From: Blastococcus sp. KM273128
GTDB taxonomy: Bacteria > Actinomycetota > Actinomycetes > Mycobacteriales > Geodermatophilaceae
NCBI RefSeq assembly: GCF_021698975.1
Contig: NZ_SSXA01000016.1
Coordinates: forward strand, 1-58,416
Direction: 5' to 3'
DNA length: 58,416 nucleotides
Part shown: positions 48,792 through 58,416 of the stretch, piece by piece
Position numbering within the stretch: the first letter of the stretch is position 1
Layout: every line of letters starts with the position of its first letter
Notes under the pieces: generated by a model
Told to the model about the DNA's origin: nothing
The model's input: only the letters and a program-made list of their open reading frames with translations
Databases searched by the model: none
Translations under genes and position numbers: made by a program

Positions 48792-50267
48792 GTGGCGACG
48801 ACGGGGACGGCGCGCGGGGCGGGGCGGATCGCGGGGATCGGCGGCGGGCTGGTCGGCTACCTGGTCTTCGTCGAGTTCACCAGCGGCGTCCTGCAGGGCT
48901 ACTACATCCCGCTGCTCACCGACATCGCCCGCTACCTCGGGGTCAACGACGCCGACGTCAACTGGCTCGAGGCCGCCCAGCTGGTGCTCTCGGCGATCGC
49001 CGTCCCGGTGCTGGCCAAGCTCGGCGACCTGCACGGGCACCGCCGGGTGCTGCTGTGGTCGGCGGTCGCGACGGCGCTGGCCACGGTCGCCCTGGCGTTC
49101 GCCACGAGCTTCCCCGTGTTCCTGGTCGCCTGGGCGCTGCAGGGCCTCTACGTCGTCTGGCTGCCGCTGCAGGTGGCGCTGATCTGGGACCGGTCCCGCC
49201 GCACACCAGGGGCGGCGGGCCAGACCCGCCGGGCGACCGGGCTGATCGTGGCCGCGCTGCAGGCCGGGGCGATCGCGGGCGCGCTGGGCGGCGGCCAGAT
49301 CGGGCAGAGCCTCGGCGACTCCCTGTGGCTGGTGCTGGTGCTGCCCGCGGTGCTGGTCGTCGGCGTCTGCCTGGTCGTCGCGTTCCGGGTGCCCGAGAGC
49401 GAGGACCGCACCGGCGGCAGCGTGGACGCGACCGGCGTCGCCGTGCTCAGCGTGATCCTGCTGGTGATCACCGGCGGGCTGAGCTTCGTCCGGCTCAACG
49501 AGGGTGCGCTGTGGCCGTGGGCGGTGGCCGCGGCCGGCATCCTGCTCGTCGTCCCGTTCGTCGCCTACGAGCTGCGCCAGGACGACCCGCTGGTGGACTT
49601 CCGGGTGCTCCGCAGCCCCGCGATGTGGCCGGTGCAGCTCACCGCCGGGCTGTTCGGGGTCAGCGTGCTCGGCGCCCAGGGCCCGCTCTCGACCTACGCC
49701 CGCACCGACCCGGCGGTCTACGGCTACGGGCTGGGCCTGTCGACCAGCGAGGTCTCGGTCGTCATCGGCGCCTACGTCATCTCGATGCTGGTCGGCGCGA
49801 GCCAGTTCTCCCGGGTCAGCCGGCTCACCACGCCGCGGAGCACGCTCATCGGCGCGGCCACCCTCACCGGCACCGGGTACCTGCTGCTCGTCCCCTTCCA
49901 CGACACGCTGGCCCAGATGCTCTCCTGCATCGCGATCGCCGGGCTCGGCTCCGGTGCCCTGGTCGCGGCGCTGCCCGCGGCGGCGGCCGCCGCCGCTCCG
50001 GTGGGGCGCACCGCCGTCGCGACCGGCCTGACCAACACCACCAAGGTGATCGGCGGGTCGTTCGCCTCGGCGGCGTTCGCGCTCGCGCTGGCCTCGAACG
50101 TGCCGCTGCTGGCCGACGGGTCGGCGGGCACGGCCGGCTCGCTGTCCGGTTACATCACCGTGTGGGTGATCTGCGGGACGACGGCGCTGCTGGCCGCGGT
50201 GGCGCTGCTCGTCGTCCCGAAGCTGGCCTTCTCCGACCCGACCACCGCCGAGGAGTCCCGGGCATGA
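48792..50267 (+). CDS. MFS transporter (DHA2-like drug/organic compound exporter)
   Basis: A 491-residue, probably 14-helix MFS protein. Features include GYYIPLLTDIARYLGVNDAD near 36, the motif A region VLAKLGDLHGHRRVLLWS (about 70-87), QAGAIAGALGGGQIGQSLG near 160 and a long second half ending at FASAAFALALAS. The substrate is unknown. The GTG at 48792 is preferred to the longer frame from 48708, whose extra residues are Arg/Gly-rich and not membrane-like. A TACGCT about 50 nt upstream may be the -10. The stop overlaps the peptidase start (ATGA), so the two are coexpressed; a dipeptide-related export role is conceivable. Confidence 0.85.
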   Translation: MATTGTARGAGRIAGIGGGLVGYLVFVEFTSGVLQGYYIPLLTDIARYLGVNDADVNWLEAAQLVLSAIAVPVLAKLGDLHGHRRVLLWSAVATALATVALAFATSFPVFLVAWALQGLYVVWLPLQVALIWDRSRRTPGAAGQTRRATGLIVAALQAGAIAGALGGGQIGQSLGDSLWLVLVLPAVLVVGVCLVVAFRVPESEDRTGGSVDATGVAVLSVILLVITGGLSFVRLNEGALWPWAVAAAGILLVVPFVAYELRQDDPLVDFRVLRSPAMWPVQLTAGLFGVSVLGAQGPLSTYARTDPAVYGYGLGLSTSEVSVVIGAYVISMLVGASQFSRVSRLTTPRSTLIGAATLTGTGYLLLVPFHDTLAQMLSCIAIAGLGSGALVAALPAAAAAAAPVGRTAVATGLTNTTKVIGGSFASAAFALALASNVPLLADGSAGTAGSLSGYITVWVICGTTALLAAVALLVVPKLAFSDPTTAEESRA

Positions 50268-51706
50268 AGCGCGCGCTGACGCTGGCCGCGACCGGAGCCG
50301 CCGCCGCGGCCGCCGCCACGGCCGCCCGCCGGGTGGCCCGGTTCCGGCCGGTGGAGCAGCCCGCTGCCCCGGTCGACCTCACCGGCCTGGACGCCGACGC
50401 CGCGGCGCACCGGCTCGCCGAGCTGATCCGCATCCCGACGGTCTCCTCGCGCGACCCCGACCAGGTGGACGCCGCGGCCTTCGAGACCTACCGCGCCCGG
50501 TTGGCCGAGCTGTACCCGCGCACCCACGAGGCGCTCGAGCGCGAGGTGCTCGGCGACGGCGCACTGCTCTACCGCTGGCGCGGCACCACCGGTGAGCCGC
50601 CGCTGGTGCTCATGGCGCACTACGACGTCGTCCCGGTCGCCGGACAGGAGTGGAGCCGCGACCCGTTCTCCGGGCTGGTCGAGGACGGCTGCGTGCACGG
50701 CCGCGGCGCCATCGACGACAAGGGCTCGATGGTGGCGATCCTCGAGGCGGTCGAGGCGCTGGTGGCCGACGGCTTCACGCCCCGGCGCGACGTCTACCTC
50801 TCGTTCGGCAACGACGAGGAGGTCGCCGGGGTCGGGGCGCGGCTCGCCGTCGAGGCGTTCACCGCCCGCGGCATCCGGCCCTGGGCGGTGGTCGACGAGG
50901 GCGGCGCCGTGGTGAGCGGGATGTTCCCGGGCGTCCCGGGGCAGGTCGCCGTCGTGGGGCTGGCCGAGAAGGGGCTGCTCGACGTCGAGCTGGTCACCAC
51001 CGACGCGGGCGGGCACGCCTCCTCCCCCGCCCTCGGTGGCGCGCCGGCGCGGCTGGCGAAGGCGATCCTCGCGCTGGAGGCCGACCCGTTCCCCGCGCGG
51101 CTGCACGACGTCGTCCTCGGCATGATCGACGCCGTCGGCCGGCGGGCCCCGCTCGCCCACCGGGCGCTGTTCGCCCACGCCGGCCGGCTGCGCCCCGTGC
51201 TGGCGTCGGTGCTGGCGCGGGCGGGCCGGGAGGCCGGCGCCATGGTGCGGACGACGGTGGCGGTCACCCGGCTCGAGGGCAGCCGGGCGTCCAACGTGCT
51301 CGCGACCCGCGCGCTGGCGCACCTGAACATCCGGATCGCGCTGGGCGAGACCGTGCAGTCGACGGTCGACCGGCTGCACCGGGTCATCGGCGACCCGTCG
51401 GTGGAGGTGCGCGTCGTGTCGGGCAACGACCCGTCGCCGGTCTCGCGGGCGGACAACGAGGCGTTCGCGCTGATCAGCGCCGCGGCGCGGGCGACGTACC
51501 CCGAGGCCGTCGTCGCGCCGTACGTGATGGTGCAGGCCAGCGACGCCCGGCACTTCAGCCAGATCTGCGACAGCGTCTACCGCTTCATGCCGTTCGACCT
51601 GAGCCGCGAGGAGCTGTCCGCGCTGCACGCCGCCGACGAGCGCATCTCGATCGCCGCCCTGCACCGCGGCGCGGGCTTCTTCCGGCACCTGGTCCGCAGC
51701 GTCTGA
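50264..51706 (+). CDS. M20-family metallopeptidase (CPS1/carboxypeptidase-like)
   Basis: A 480-residue zinc-dependent peptidase. The N-terminus has a hydrophobic Ala-rich segment (residues 4-20) that may anchor or export it. Metal and catalytic residues of M20 are clear: VLMAHYDVVPVAG (His and catalytic Asp), GRGAIDDKGSM (bridging Asp), SFGNDEEVAGVGA (Glu pair), VVDEGGAVV and a C-terminal His in ASDARHFSQI. The dimerisation domain carries TTDAGGHASSPALGGAPARL. It resembles the carboxypeptidase S / PM20D1 group, which cleaves or forms N-acyl amino acids. It is translationally coupled to the upstream MFS gene. Confidence 0.9.
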   Translation: MKRALTLAATGAAAAAAATAARRVARFRPVEQPAAPVDLTGLDADAAAHRLAELIRIPTVSSRDPDQVDAAAFETYRARLAELYPRTHEALEREVLGDGALLYRWRGTTGEPPLVLMAHYDVVPVAGQEWSRDPFSGLVEDGCVHGRGAIDDKGSMVAILEAVEALVADGFTPRRDVYLSFGNDEEVAGVGARLAVEAFTARGIRPWAVVDEGGAVVSGMFPGVPGQVAVVGLAEKGLLDVELVTTDAGGHASSPALGGAPARLAKAILALEADPFPARLHDVVLGMIDAVGRRAPLAHRALFAHAGRLRPVLASVLARAGREAGAMVRTTVAVTRLEGSRASNVLATRALAHLNIRIALGETVQSTVDRLHRVIGDPSVEVRVVSGNDPSPVSRADNEAFALISAAARATYPEAVVAPYVMVQASDARHFSQICDSVYRFMPFDLSREELSALHAADERISIAALHRGAGFFRHLVRSV

Positions 51707-51741
51707 CGACGTCGTCCGGCCCACCGACGGCGGGGCTTCTC

Positions 51742-51773
51742 GCGCTCTGCCCACCCCACCGGGGGCAGAGCGC
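51742..51773. terminator. Terminator hairpin after the peptidase gene
   Basis: Arms GCGCTCTGCCC (51742-51752) and GGGCAGAGCGC (51763-51773) pair perfectly around a 10-nt loop, between convergent genes. Confidence 0.65.
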
Positions 51774-51851
51774 TACTGCACCGGGACCACCCCAGCAGGT
51801 CGGGGCGCCCCGGTCCCGCGCCCGCAGGTGACGGGCACGGGACCGGTGGGA

Positions 51852-52784
51852 TCAGCGCAGGGTGATCTGGCGCGACAGCAGGCCGGCCCGGGCGCGCCGC
51901 TCGTCGGCGGTCAGCGGCGCGGTCTCGGCGAGCGCCTTCTCCAGCCGTGCCTGGAACTCCGTCGCGGGGCCGACCCAGTCCGCGGCGGGGACGTCGGCGG
52001 GGAGGTCCCACACCGGGACGACCAGGCCGTGCGCACGGAAGGCCCCGGCGTAGCGCGTGCCCTCGCCCAGGAGGATCTGCTCGGCGGCCGAGAGGCGGGC
52101 CAGCGCGTCGAGGAGCTGCTCCTCCTTCTCCGCGCGCACCCAGCGCAGGTGCGCCCGCTCGTTGCCCGGGCGCACCCAGTAGGCGGCCTCCAGGCCCTCC
52201 AGCCGCACCGTGGGCAGGATCGCCTCGTTGGCCTGCGCCAGCCCGGCGCGCGCCTGCGGGCTGGGGTCGGTGCCCTCCAGCCAGAAGTCGAAGGTCTCGT
52301 GCACCGTCACCTCGAGCGGCGCGGTGACGTCGAGGACCTCCTGCAGCCGGGGTCCGGCCGACCCGGCGCCACCGATCGGGCCCGGGTCCACGGGGGCGCC
52401 GGCGGGGGCCTCCAGCGCCGCGGCGATCGCGGTGCCGAGGTCGCGGCTGACGTCGTCCGACGACGTCGCCAGCTGCGCGCCGACGAGGATCTGGCCGTTG
52501 GCGCGCACCAGGCCGGGCGCACCCCCGGGCAGCACGCTGGCCAGCGTCAGCTCGCGGCCGTCGGCCGACCGGAGCGTCGCCGTCGCCGCCGGGACCAGCT
52601 CCCGCAGCGCCACCCAGTCGACCTCGCCGGGCAGGCCCTCGAACGGCCGCGTGACCGGCGGGGCGTACCCCGAGCCGTGGCAGTGCTTGTAGCGGCGGCC
52701 CGACCCGCAGGGGCAGGGCGCCTTCGGGTTGACGCCACCCTCGGCGACGGCGGCGGGAGCGGCGGAGCGCTTGCGGGAAGCCAT
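51852..52784 (-). CDS. SEC-C motif protein of the DUF5926 family
   Basis: A 310-residue protein widespread in actinobacteria. The N-terminal SEC-C zinc motif APCPCGSGRRYKHCHG is at about 22-37. It is followed by the DUF5926 body: RPFEGLPGEVDWVALRELVP, TLASVLPG, RLQEVLDVTAPLEVTVH, LGEGTRYAGAFRAHGLVVPV and PLTADERRARAGLLSRQITL at the C-terminus. SEC-C motifs bind zinc and often proteins of the SecB/translation system; the role of DUF5926 is unknown. ATG 52784 is preceded at 6 nt by TACGCT, so transcription is probably leaderless. Confidence 0.88.
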   Translation of the reverse strand: MASRKRSAAPAAVAEGGVNPKAPCPCGSGRRYKHCHGSGYAPPVTRPFEGLPGEVDWVALRELVPAATATLRSADGRELTLASVLPGGAPGLVRANGQILVGAQLATSSDDVSRDLGTAIAAALEAPAGAPVDPGPIGGAGSAGPRLQEVLDVTAPLEVTVHETFDFWLEGTDPSPQARAGLAQANEAILPTVRLEGLEAAYWVRPGNERAHLRWVRAEKEEQLLDALARLSAAEQILLGEGTRYAGAFRAHGLVVPVWDLPADVPAADWVGPATEFQARLEKALAETAPLTADERRARAGLLSRQITLR

Positions 52785-52790
52785 GCGTGC

Positions 52791-52796
52791 AGCGTA
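52791..52796 (-). promoter_or_regulatory. Leaderless -10 box of the SEC-C gene
   Basis: TACGCT on the minus strand ends 6 nt before ATG 52784, fixing the start and implying a leaderless transcript. Confidence 0.55.
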
Positions 52797-52984
52797 GGTG
52801 GCCGCACGCGGGGCCCCGCCCGCGCCCGACCCGTCCGACCCCTGCGCCCGTTCCGCCCACCCGCCCGGCCGGCAGCTCCGCCCGCCCTCGCCGGCAGCTG
52901 CGCCCGCCCTCGGACCATGCGCACTCGTGGCCGTCGACGGCTGATCGCCACGACTGCGCATGACTCGGCGCGGGAGGCCTTCCC

Positions 52985-52990
52985 TAGGCT
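52985..52990 (+). promoter_or_regulatory. Leaderless -10 box of the P450 gene
   Basis: TAGGCT ends 6 nt before GTG 52997; no ribosome-binding site is present, consistent with leaderless translation. Confidence 0.5.
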
Positions 52991-52996
52991 CGCCGC

Positions 52997-54193
52997 GTGA
53001 CCAAGCTCGACCTCCGCGCCCCCTCGTTCGTCGCCGACCCCTACCCCGCCTTCGCGCAGGCCCGGGCGGAGGCGCCCGTGCAGTGGCACGAGGGGCTGGG
53101 GCTGTGGCTGGCGTTCACCCACGCGGAGTCCAACGCCGTGCTGCGCGACCGGCGGCTCGGCCGCATCTGGCGGGACAAGGAGCCGGCCGAGCGGTTCGGC
53201 AGCTTCAACCTCATCCACCGCAACGCCATCCTGGAGATGGAGCCGCCGGACCACACGCGCCTGCGCCGGCTGATCACCAGCGCGTTCGCCCGCGGGCACG
53301 TGGAGCGGCTGCGGCCGTGGGTGGAGGAGCTCGCCGGGCGGCTGGCCGACGAGCTGGTCGAGCGCTCGGCCGGGTCGGAGCCGGTGGACCTGCTCACCGG
53401 CATGGCCGAGCAGCTGCCCGTCGCCGTCATCGCCGAGCTGCTGGGCGTGCCCGAGGCCGACCGCCCGCTGCTGCGCCCGTGGTCCAACGCGATCGTGAAG
53501 ATGTACGAGTACGGGCGGACGGCGGCCGTCGAGGAGGCGGCCGAGCGCGCGGCGGACGAGTTCGTCACCTACCTGCGCCGGCTGGCCGCCGAGCGGCGCA
53601 CCGCCCCCGGCGACGACCTGCTCTCCCACCTGGTCTCCGTGCGGGACGCCGACGGCGACAAGCTCACCGAGGACGAGCTGGTCACCACCTGCATCCTGCT
53701 GCTCAACGCCGGCCACGAGGCGACCGTCAACGTGACCGGCAACGGGATGCTCGCGCTGCTGCGCCACCCCGACCAGCTGGCCGCCCTGCGCGCGGACCGA
53801 GCCCTGCTCCCCGCGGCACTGGAGGAGCTGATGCGGTTCGACCCGCCGCTGCAGCTGTTCGAGCGCACCGCCACCGCCGACGTCGAGATCGGCGGCATCA
53901 CCGTGCAGGAGGGCCAGAAGGTCGCCGCGCTGCTCGGTGCGGCCAACCACGACCCCGCCGTCTTCACCGACCCCGAGGCGCTCGACGTCCGGCGCACCGA
54001 CAACCCGCACATCGCCTTCGGGGCGGGCATCCACTTCTGCATCGGGGCGCCGCTGGCCCGGGTGGAGCTGCAGGCCACGTTCGGCGCGCTGCTGGACCGG
54101 GCGTCGGTGCTGGAGCTCGGCGGGGAGCCGGTCCGCCGCCCCGAGTTCGTCATCCGCGGCCTGGAGACGCTGCCCGTCGTCCTCGGCCGCTGA
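52997..54193 (+). CDS. Cytochrome P450
   Basis: A 398-residue soluble bacterial P450. Helix C motif DHTRLRRLITSAFA (about 84-97); I-helix oxygen-activation motif LLNAGHEATVNV (about 234-245), with Ala-Thr in place of the usual Glu-Thr or Asp-Thr order; ExxR in EELMR (about 276); heme-binding loop AFGAGIHFCIGAPLARVELQ (about 338-357) with the axial Cys. Substrate unknown. No ferredoxin or reductase gene is adjacent. It lies 8.6 kb outside the biosynthetic cluster and is monocistronic, so involvement in that pathway is not indicated by position. Confidence 0.93.
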   Translation: MTKLDLRAPSFVADPYPAFAQARAEAPVQWHEGLGLWLAFTHAESNAVLRDRRLGRIWRDKEPAERFGSFNLIHRNAILEMEPPDHTRLRRLITSAFARGHVERLRPWVEELAGRLADELVERSAGSEPVDLLTGMAEQLPVAVIAELLGVPEADRPLLRPWSNAIVKMYEYGRTAAVEEAAERAADEFVTYLRRLAAERRTAPGDDLLSHLVSVRDADGDKLTEDELVTTCILLLNAGHEATVNVTGNGMLALLRHPDQLAALRADRALLPAALEELMRFDPPLQLFERTATADVEIGGITVQEGQKVAALLGAANHDPAVFTDPEALDVRRTDNPHIAFGAGIHFCIGAPLARVELQATFGALLDRASVLELGGEPVRRPEFVIRGLETLPVVLGR

Positions 54194-54290
54194 CGCCTCG
54201 CCGTCCTGCCCCGCCGCTGGCGGGGACGCCGCCGTCCTCCCTCACCGCACGGTGTCCTCCCCCAGCGCCCACCGCGAGGGAGGACGCGCC

Positions 54291-54311
54291 ATGATCAGGG
54301 AAGCTGATCAT
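54291..54311. promoter_or_regulatory. Inverted repeat upstream of the acyl-CoA ligase gene
   Basis: Arms ATGATCAG (54291-54298) and CTGATCAT (54304-54311) around GGAAG, 47-67 bp before the ATG at 54358. Probably an operator for a TetR- or GntR-type fatty-acid regulator; the regulator is not in the window. Confidence 0.5.
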
Positions 54312-54357
54312 CGCCGCACCGGTAGAAGGTGAGCGCGGTCACTGGCAGGATCCGGCC

Positions 54358-55974
<1,617 letters not shown>

Positions 55975-55987
55975 CCGCCTCCGGGTT

Positions 55988-56044
55988 GATCATCGGCGGG
56001 TGGCTGCCCCCGCCGGCGCGTCGGGCGACCACTCGCCGATGATC
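55988..56044. terminator. Terminator hairpin after the acyl-CoA ligase
   Basis: Arms 55988-56003 and 56029-56044 pair over 16 bp (one G.U on the plus-strand transcript; GATCATCGGCG with CGCCGATGATC at the base) around a 25-nt loop. The arm shares GATCATCG with the operator-like repeat upstream of the same gene. Confidence 0.65.
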
Positions 56045-56118
56045 GACTCCGGGCGCGGTGGAACCACGCCCGCCCCCTCACCCGTCATGCTCTCCAGAGG
56101 ACGACTTCCGGAGGGCGA

Positions 56119-56625
56119 GTGGAGCGGGACGAGGCGTTCACGCGGTACGTGGACGAGCGCTGGCCGGTGCTCGTCCGCTCCGCGGTGCTGCTCGGCTGCG
56201 CCCGCCCCGAGGCCGAGGACCTGGTGCAGACGGCGCTGGTGCGCTGCTACGTCGCCTGGGACAAGGTCGGCAGCGCGGCCAACCGCGACGCCTACGTCTA
56301 CCGGGTGCTGGTGAACTGCCACCACGACAGCCGCCGCCGGCGCTGGTGGGGCGAGCGGCCCACCGCCGAGGTACCCGACGTCGCCACCGACGACGGCACC
56401 GCGCAGGTGGACGACGCCGACGCCGTCCGCCGCGCGCTGGCCCGGCTGAGCCCGCCGCACCGGGAGGTCGTCGTCCTCCGCTACTACGCCCACCTGGGCG
56501 AGCAGCAGATCGCCGACGCGCTGCGCATCGCACCGGGAACGGTGAAGAGCCGGCTCTCCCGCGCGCTGGCCCAGCTGCAGACCGATCTGGACGTCGCCGA
56601 GCTGCGGGGAGGGAGGGCATCGTGA
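56119..56625 (+). CDS. SigE-family RNA polymerase sigma factor (ECF type)
   Basis: A 168-residue sigma factor with region 2 (about 10-75: RPEAEDLVQTALVRCYVAWD, then RDAYVYRVLVNCHHDSRRRR) and region 4 (about 100-160: LARLSPPHREVVVLRYYAHL and GEQQIADALRIAPGTVKSRL). It belongs to the SigE-type sigma-70 group common in actinobacteria. GTG 56119 follows CCGGAGGGCGA. The stop overlaps the start of a membrane protein gene (GTGA), a usual arrangement for a sigma factor and its anti-sigma or sensor partner. Its regulon is unknown. Confidence 0.92.
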   Translation: MERDEAFTRYVDERWPVLVRSAVLLGCARPEAEDLVQTALVRCYVAWDKVGSAANRDAYVYRVLVNCHHDSRRRRWWGERPTAEVPDVATDDGTAQVDDADAVRRALARLSPPHREVVVLRYYAHLGEQQIADALRIAPGTVKSRLSRALAQLQTDLDVAELRGGRAS

Positions 56626-57392
56626 CCGACCGGGAGACCTCGACGTTGCTGGGGGAGGCCGCCGATCGCGTGCCGGTGGGCCCCGCACCCGTGGGGCAGC
56701 TGCTGAAAGCGGGGCGCCGTGCACGCCGGCGCCGCACCGCCGGCGTCTCGCTCGCCGTCGCCGCGGGGGTGGCGGTCGTCGCCGGGGGCGTGGTCACCGT
56801 CGTCGACCTGCCGGACGGGCAGGGCGACGCCGCCGGCTCCGCGGCCGCGCTGAGCGCTGAGGAGCCGCGCGAGAGCGGCCCGGAGGCGGCCGACGCCCTC
56901 CCGGGCACCGGCATGCCGCCCGCGGACGGCCGGGACGACCCCGGGACGGCGGCCGGCAGCGAGCTCTCGCAGCTCGCCGAGGACCCGACCGCCGGGCGCA
57001 CCGGGCCGCTCGACAGCACCCCGACGGGCTCGTGCGCCGTCGAGTACAGCCCGGCCGCGCTGAGCAAGCAGGACTTCGCCTTCGCCGGCGTCGTGGTGGA
57101 CATCGGGCCCGCCGTGACGACCCGGCCCGGCCCACCGGAGGACCTGGTCGGCGTCACCTTCGCCGTGCAGGAGTGGTTCACCGGCGGACCGGGGCAGACG
57201 GTGACCGTGGACCTCCCGGCGCCGTACGCCCCGGCCGCGGGCAGCAGCACGCCGGGGCCGGTCTACGGGGTCGGCTCGCGGTTGCTGGTCAGCGGCGCCG
57301 ACCGCTGGGAGGGCGAGCCGCTGGAGCCGATCGCCTGGCTGTGCGGGTTCACCCGCTACTTCGACGAGGAGACCGCGGCCGCCTGGCGCTGA
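56622..57392 (+). CDS. Single-pass membrane protein coupled to the sigma factor
   Basis: A 256-residue protein of no recognised domain. A cytoplasmic N-terminus of about 40 residues ends in a basic cluster (GRRARRRR). One transmembrane helix follows (about 40-63, VSLAVAAGVAVVAGGVVTVV), then a Pro/Gly/acidic linker and an extracellular domain (about 130-256) with two cysteines (GSCAVEY and WLCGFTR) that could form a disulfide. The 4-nt overlap with the sigma gene suggests an anti-sigma or signalling partner, although no ZAS zinc motif is present in the short N-terminus. The function is inferred from context only. Confidence 0.65.
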   Translation: MTDRETSTLLGEAADRVPVGPAPVGQLLKAGRRARRRRTAGVSLAVAAGVAVVAGGVVTVVDLPDGQGDAAGSAAALSAEEPRESGPEAADALPGTGMPPADGRDDPGTAAGSELSQLAEDPTAGRTGPLDSTPTGSCAVEYSPAALSKQDFAFAGVVVDIGPAVTTRPGPPEDLVGVTFAVQEWFTGGPGQTVTVDLPAPYAPAAGSSTPGPVYGVGSRLLVSGADRWEGEPLEPIAWLCGFTRYFDEETAAAWR

Positions 57393-57400
57393 CCCCTCCG

Positions 57401-57422
57401 GGCGTTTTGTGCACAAAACGCC
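57401..57422. repeat. Palindromic repeat/terminator, copy 2
   Basis: A perfect 22-bp palindrome whose left half is GGCGTTTTGTG, flanked by CCCCT and AGGGG (57393-57428), in the 38-bp gap between two convergent stops. Same core as 48661-48692. Confidence 0.75.
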
Positions 57423-57430
57423 ATAGGGGG

Positions 57431-57760
57431 TCAGCGGACGAAGGGCTCCTCGCCGGTCTCGCTCACCATGGGCTTGCCCGCGGCCTGCCACTCGCCCATG
57501 CCGCCCCCCACGTTCACCGCGTCGAAGCCGTTGGCGTTCAGCCAGGCGGCCACCCGCGCCGAGCGGCCGCCACCGCGGCAGGTGACGTAGAGCGGGTCGC
57601 CCTCGGGCAGCTCGTCGAGCCGCGCCGGGACGTCGCCCATCGGGATGTGCGTGGCCCCCTCGATGTGGCCGTGCACCCACTCGTCGTCCTCGCGGACGTC
57701 GAGGACGACGGCGTCCTCGGGCAGCTCGGAGGCGGGCACGGTCGGGACCTGCTGCGGCAT
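57431..57760 (-). CDS. Single-domain rhodanese (sulfurtransferase-like)
   Basis: A 109-residue rhodanese-homology protein: VVLDVREDDEWVHGHIEGAT (about 18-37), IPMGDVPARLDELP, and the active-site loop YVTCRGGGRSARVA with catalytic Cys near residue 60, followed by NANGFDAVNVGGGMGEW. Such single-domain proteins transfer sulfane sulfur from thiosulfate or persulfides. The start is taken at ATG 57760, with GGGGAG 4-5 nt upstream; an in-frame ATG at 57772 is the alternative. It is convergent with the membrane-protein gene and divergent from the PH-domain gene. Confidence 0.88.
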   Translation of the reverse strand: MPQQVPTVPASELPEDAVVLDVREDDEWVHGHIEGATHIPMGDVPARLDELPEGDPLYVTCRGGGRSARVAAWLNANGFDAVNVGGGMGEWQAAGKPMVSETGEEPFVR

Positions 57761-57829
57761 CACGCTCCCCATCGTGGCACGGGGACCGGTTGCGCGACCG
57801 GCGCCCACCGCACTGGGAGGATGGCCCCG

Positions 57830-58369
57830 ATGTCCCCCAGCCACCGGGCCGCCCCGAGCGGTGCCCGCCCGACGCCCGTGCGCGAGCCCGCCTGGGAGCT
57901 GCCGCGCTCGGCGATCGGGCTGTGGGTGGTGGAGAGCCTGATCAGCACCGCCTTCGTGTGGCTGGCGATCGGGGCGTTCCTGCTGTTCGTGCCCGCCGAC
58001 GCCGGTGACCCGCTGCCCCTGCTGCAACGGCTGGCCCCGATCGCCGGCGCCGTCTACGCGGTCGTCGCGCTGAGCATCCGCCCGTGGTTCAAGCACCGGG
58101 TGTACCGCTGGGAGATCACCAATGAGGCCGCCTACACCCGCACCGGCTGGCTGACCCAGACCTGGACGCTGGTGCCGATCTCGCGCATCCAGACCGTCGA
58201 CGTCACCCGCGGCGTGCTGCAGCAGCTGTTCGGCCTCGCCACCGTGGCGGTGCTCACCGCCTCCAGCCAGGGCACCGTGCGCATCTGGCACCTCGAGCAC
58301 GACGTCGCCCAGCGCGTCGCCGACGACCTCGCCCGCCGGGCCGAGCTGGTCCGCGACCAGGCCACCTGA
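57830..58369 (+). CDS. Bacterial PH-domain membrane protein (YdbS-like)
   Basis: A 179-residue protein with two hydrophobic helices (about 30-55 and 66-82) followed by a bacterial PH domain (bPH2, about 88-165): YRWEITNEAAYTRTGWLTQT and VPISRIQTVDVTRGVLQQLF, then GLATVAVLTAS. YdbS/YdbT-type proteins are membrane-associated and implicated in membrane stress or bacteriocin resistance in Bacillus. ATG 57830 is preferred because GGGAGG is 9 nt upstream; the earlier ATG at 57821 directly abuts that site. Actinobacterial copies often precede a second PH-domain gene, which would lie beyond the window. Confidence 0.87.
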   Translation: MSPSHRAAPSGARPTPVREPAWELPRSAIGLWVVESLISTAFVWLAIGAFLLFVPADAGDPLPLLQRLAPIAGAVYAVVALSIRPWFKHRVYRWEITNEAAYTRTGWLTQTWTLVPISRIQTVDVTRGVLQQLFGLATVAVLTASSQGTVRIWHLEHDVAQRVADDLARRAELVRDQAT

Positions 58370-58416
58370 GCCGCCGTGCAGCCCGCGCCCCCACCTCCGC
58401 GCCGGCCGGCCGGCGC

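Noticed and set aside
52997..54193. P450 as part of the central biosynthetic cluster
   Set aside because: It is monocistronic, has its own leaderless promoter and is separated from the cluster by about 8.6 kb of unrelated genes.

Overview
The window is very GC-rich (roughly three quarters G+C), with dense, often overlapping genes and several starts that look leaderless (a TANNNT box 6-7 nt before ATG or GTG). Gene content and style suggest a high-GC actinobacterium, most likely Geodermatophilaceae (Blastococcus, Geodermatophilus or Modestobacter type). The genus is an inference, not read from a marker gene. No rRNA, tRNA, CRISPR array, insertion sequence or phage gene was seen, and no gene-free stretch exceeds 300 bases.

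Left flank (1-18738), accessory metabolism and transport: the end of larB and all of larC (nickel-pincer cofactor); a YczE-type membrane protein overlapping a convergent MFS gene by 108 bp; a GAF-PAS-GGDEF diguanylate cyclase; a GDT1-type cation transporter; a LinB-like haloalkane dehalogenase behind a TetR regulator with two operator-like repeats; two methyltransferases; a TipA-like MerR regulator with a long-spacer promoter; a four-gene osmolyte ABC operon; an FUSC protein; and glpD divergent from an alkyl-DHAP-synthase-like flavoprotein.

Centre (18735-44588), a biosynthetic cluster of about 26 kb. Sixteen genes run on the minus strand, with a phzE homologue divergent at the far end and a MarR gene after it. 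Two routes to ortho-aminophenol acids can be read. PhzC-type DAHP synthase, PhzE, PhzD and an EntA/DhbA-type dehydrogenase should give 3-hydroxyanthranilate from chorismate. An aspartate kinase, a GriI-type aldolase and a GriH-type cyclase should give 3-amino-4-hydroxybenzoate. Next to them lie a PaaK-like adenylating ligase and an amidohydrolase-fold protein, the enzyme pair used for benzoxazole assembly in the nataxazole and closoxazole pathways. Tailoring candidates are a flavin halogenase, a BBE-type oxidase, two flavin hydroxylases, an allene-oxide-cyclase-like barrel and an odd two-domain alpha/alpha-toroid protein. Two transporters and a LAL regulator complete the set. The best reading is a halogenated, oxidised benzoxazole or other bis-aminophenol product, possibly undescribed; a phenoxazinone is the main alternative. 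There is no PKS or NRPS.

Right flank (44136-58416): a MarR-linked redox cassette (small membrane proteins, FMN reductase, PPOX protein), an SDR, arginine deiminase, an MFS and M20 peptidase pair, a SEC-C protein, a cytochrome P450, an acyl-CoA ligase, a SigE-family sigma factor with a membrane partner, a rhodanese and a bacterial PH-domain protein.

Likely regulatory DNA includes an ATCCCG-type motif 83-120 bp upstream of three cluster operons, a 24-bp palindrome before the LAL gene, paired TetR sites, a MerR spacer dyad, a MarR palindrome and several terminator hairpins. Two of the hairpins share one palindromic core and may be a genomic repeat family.
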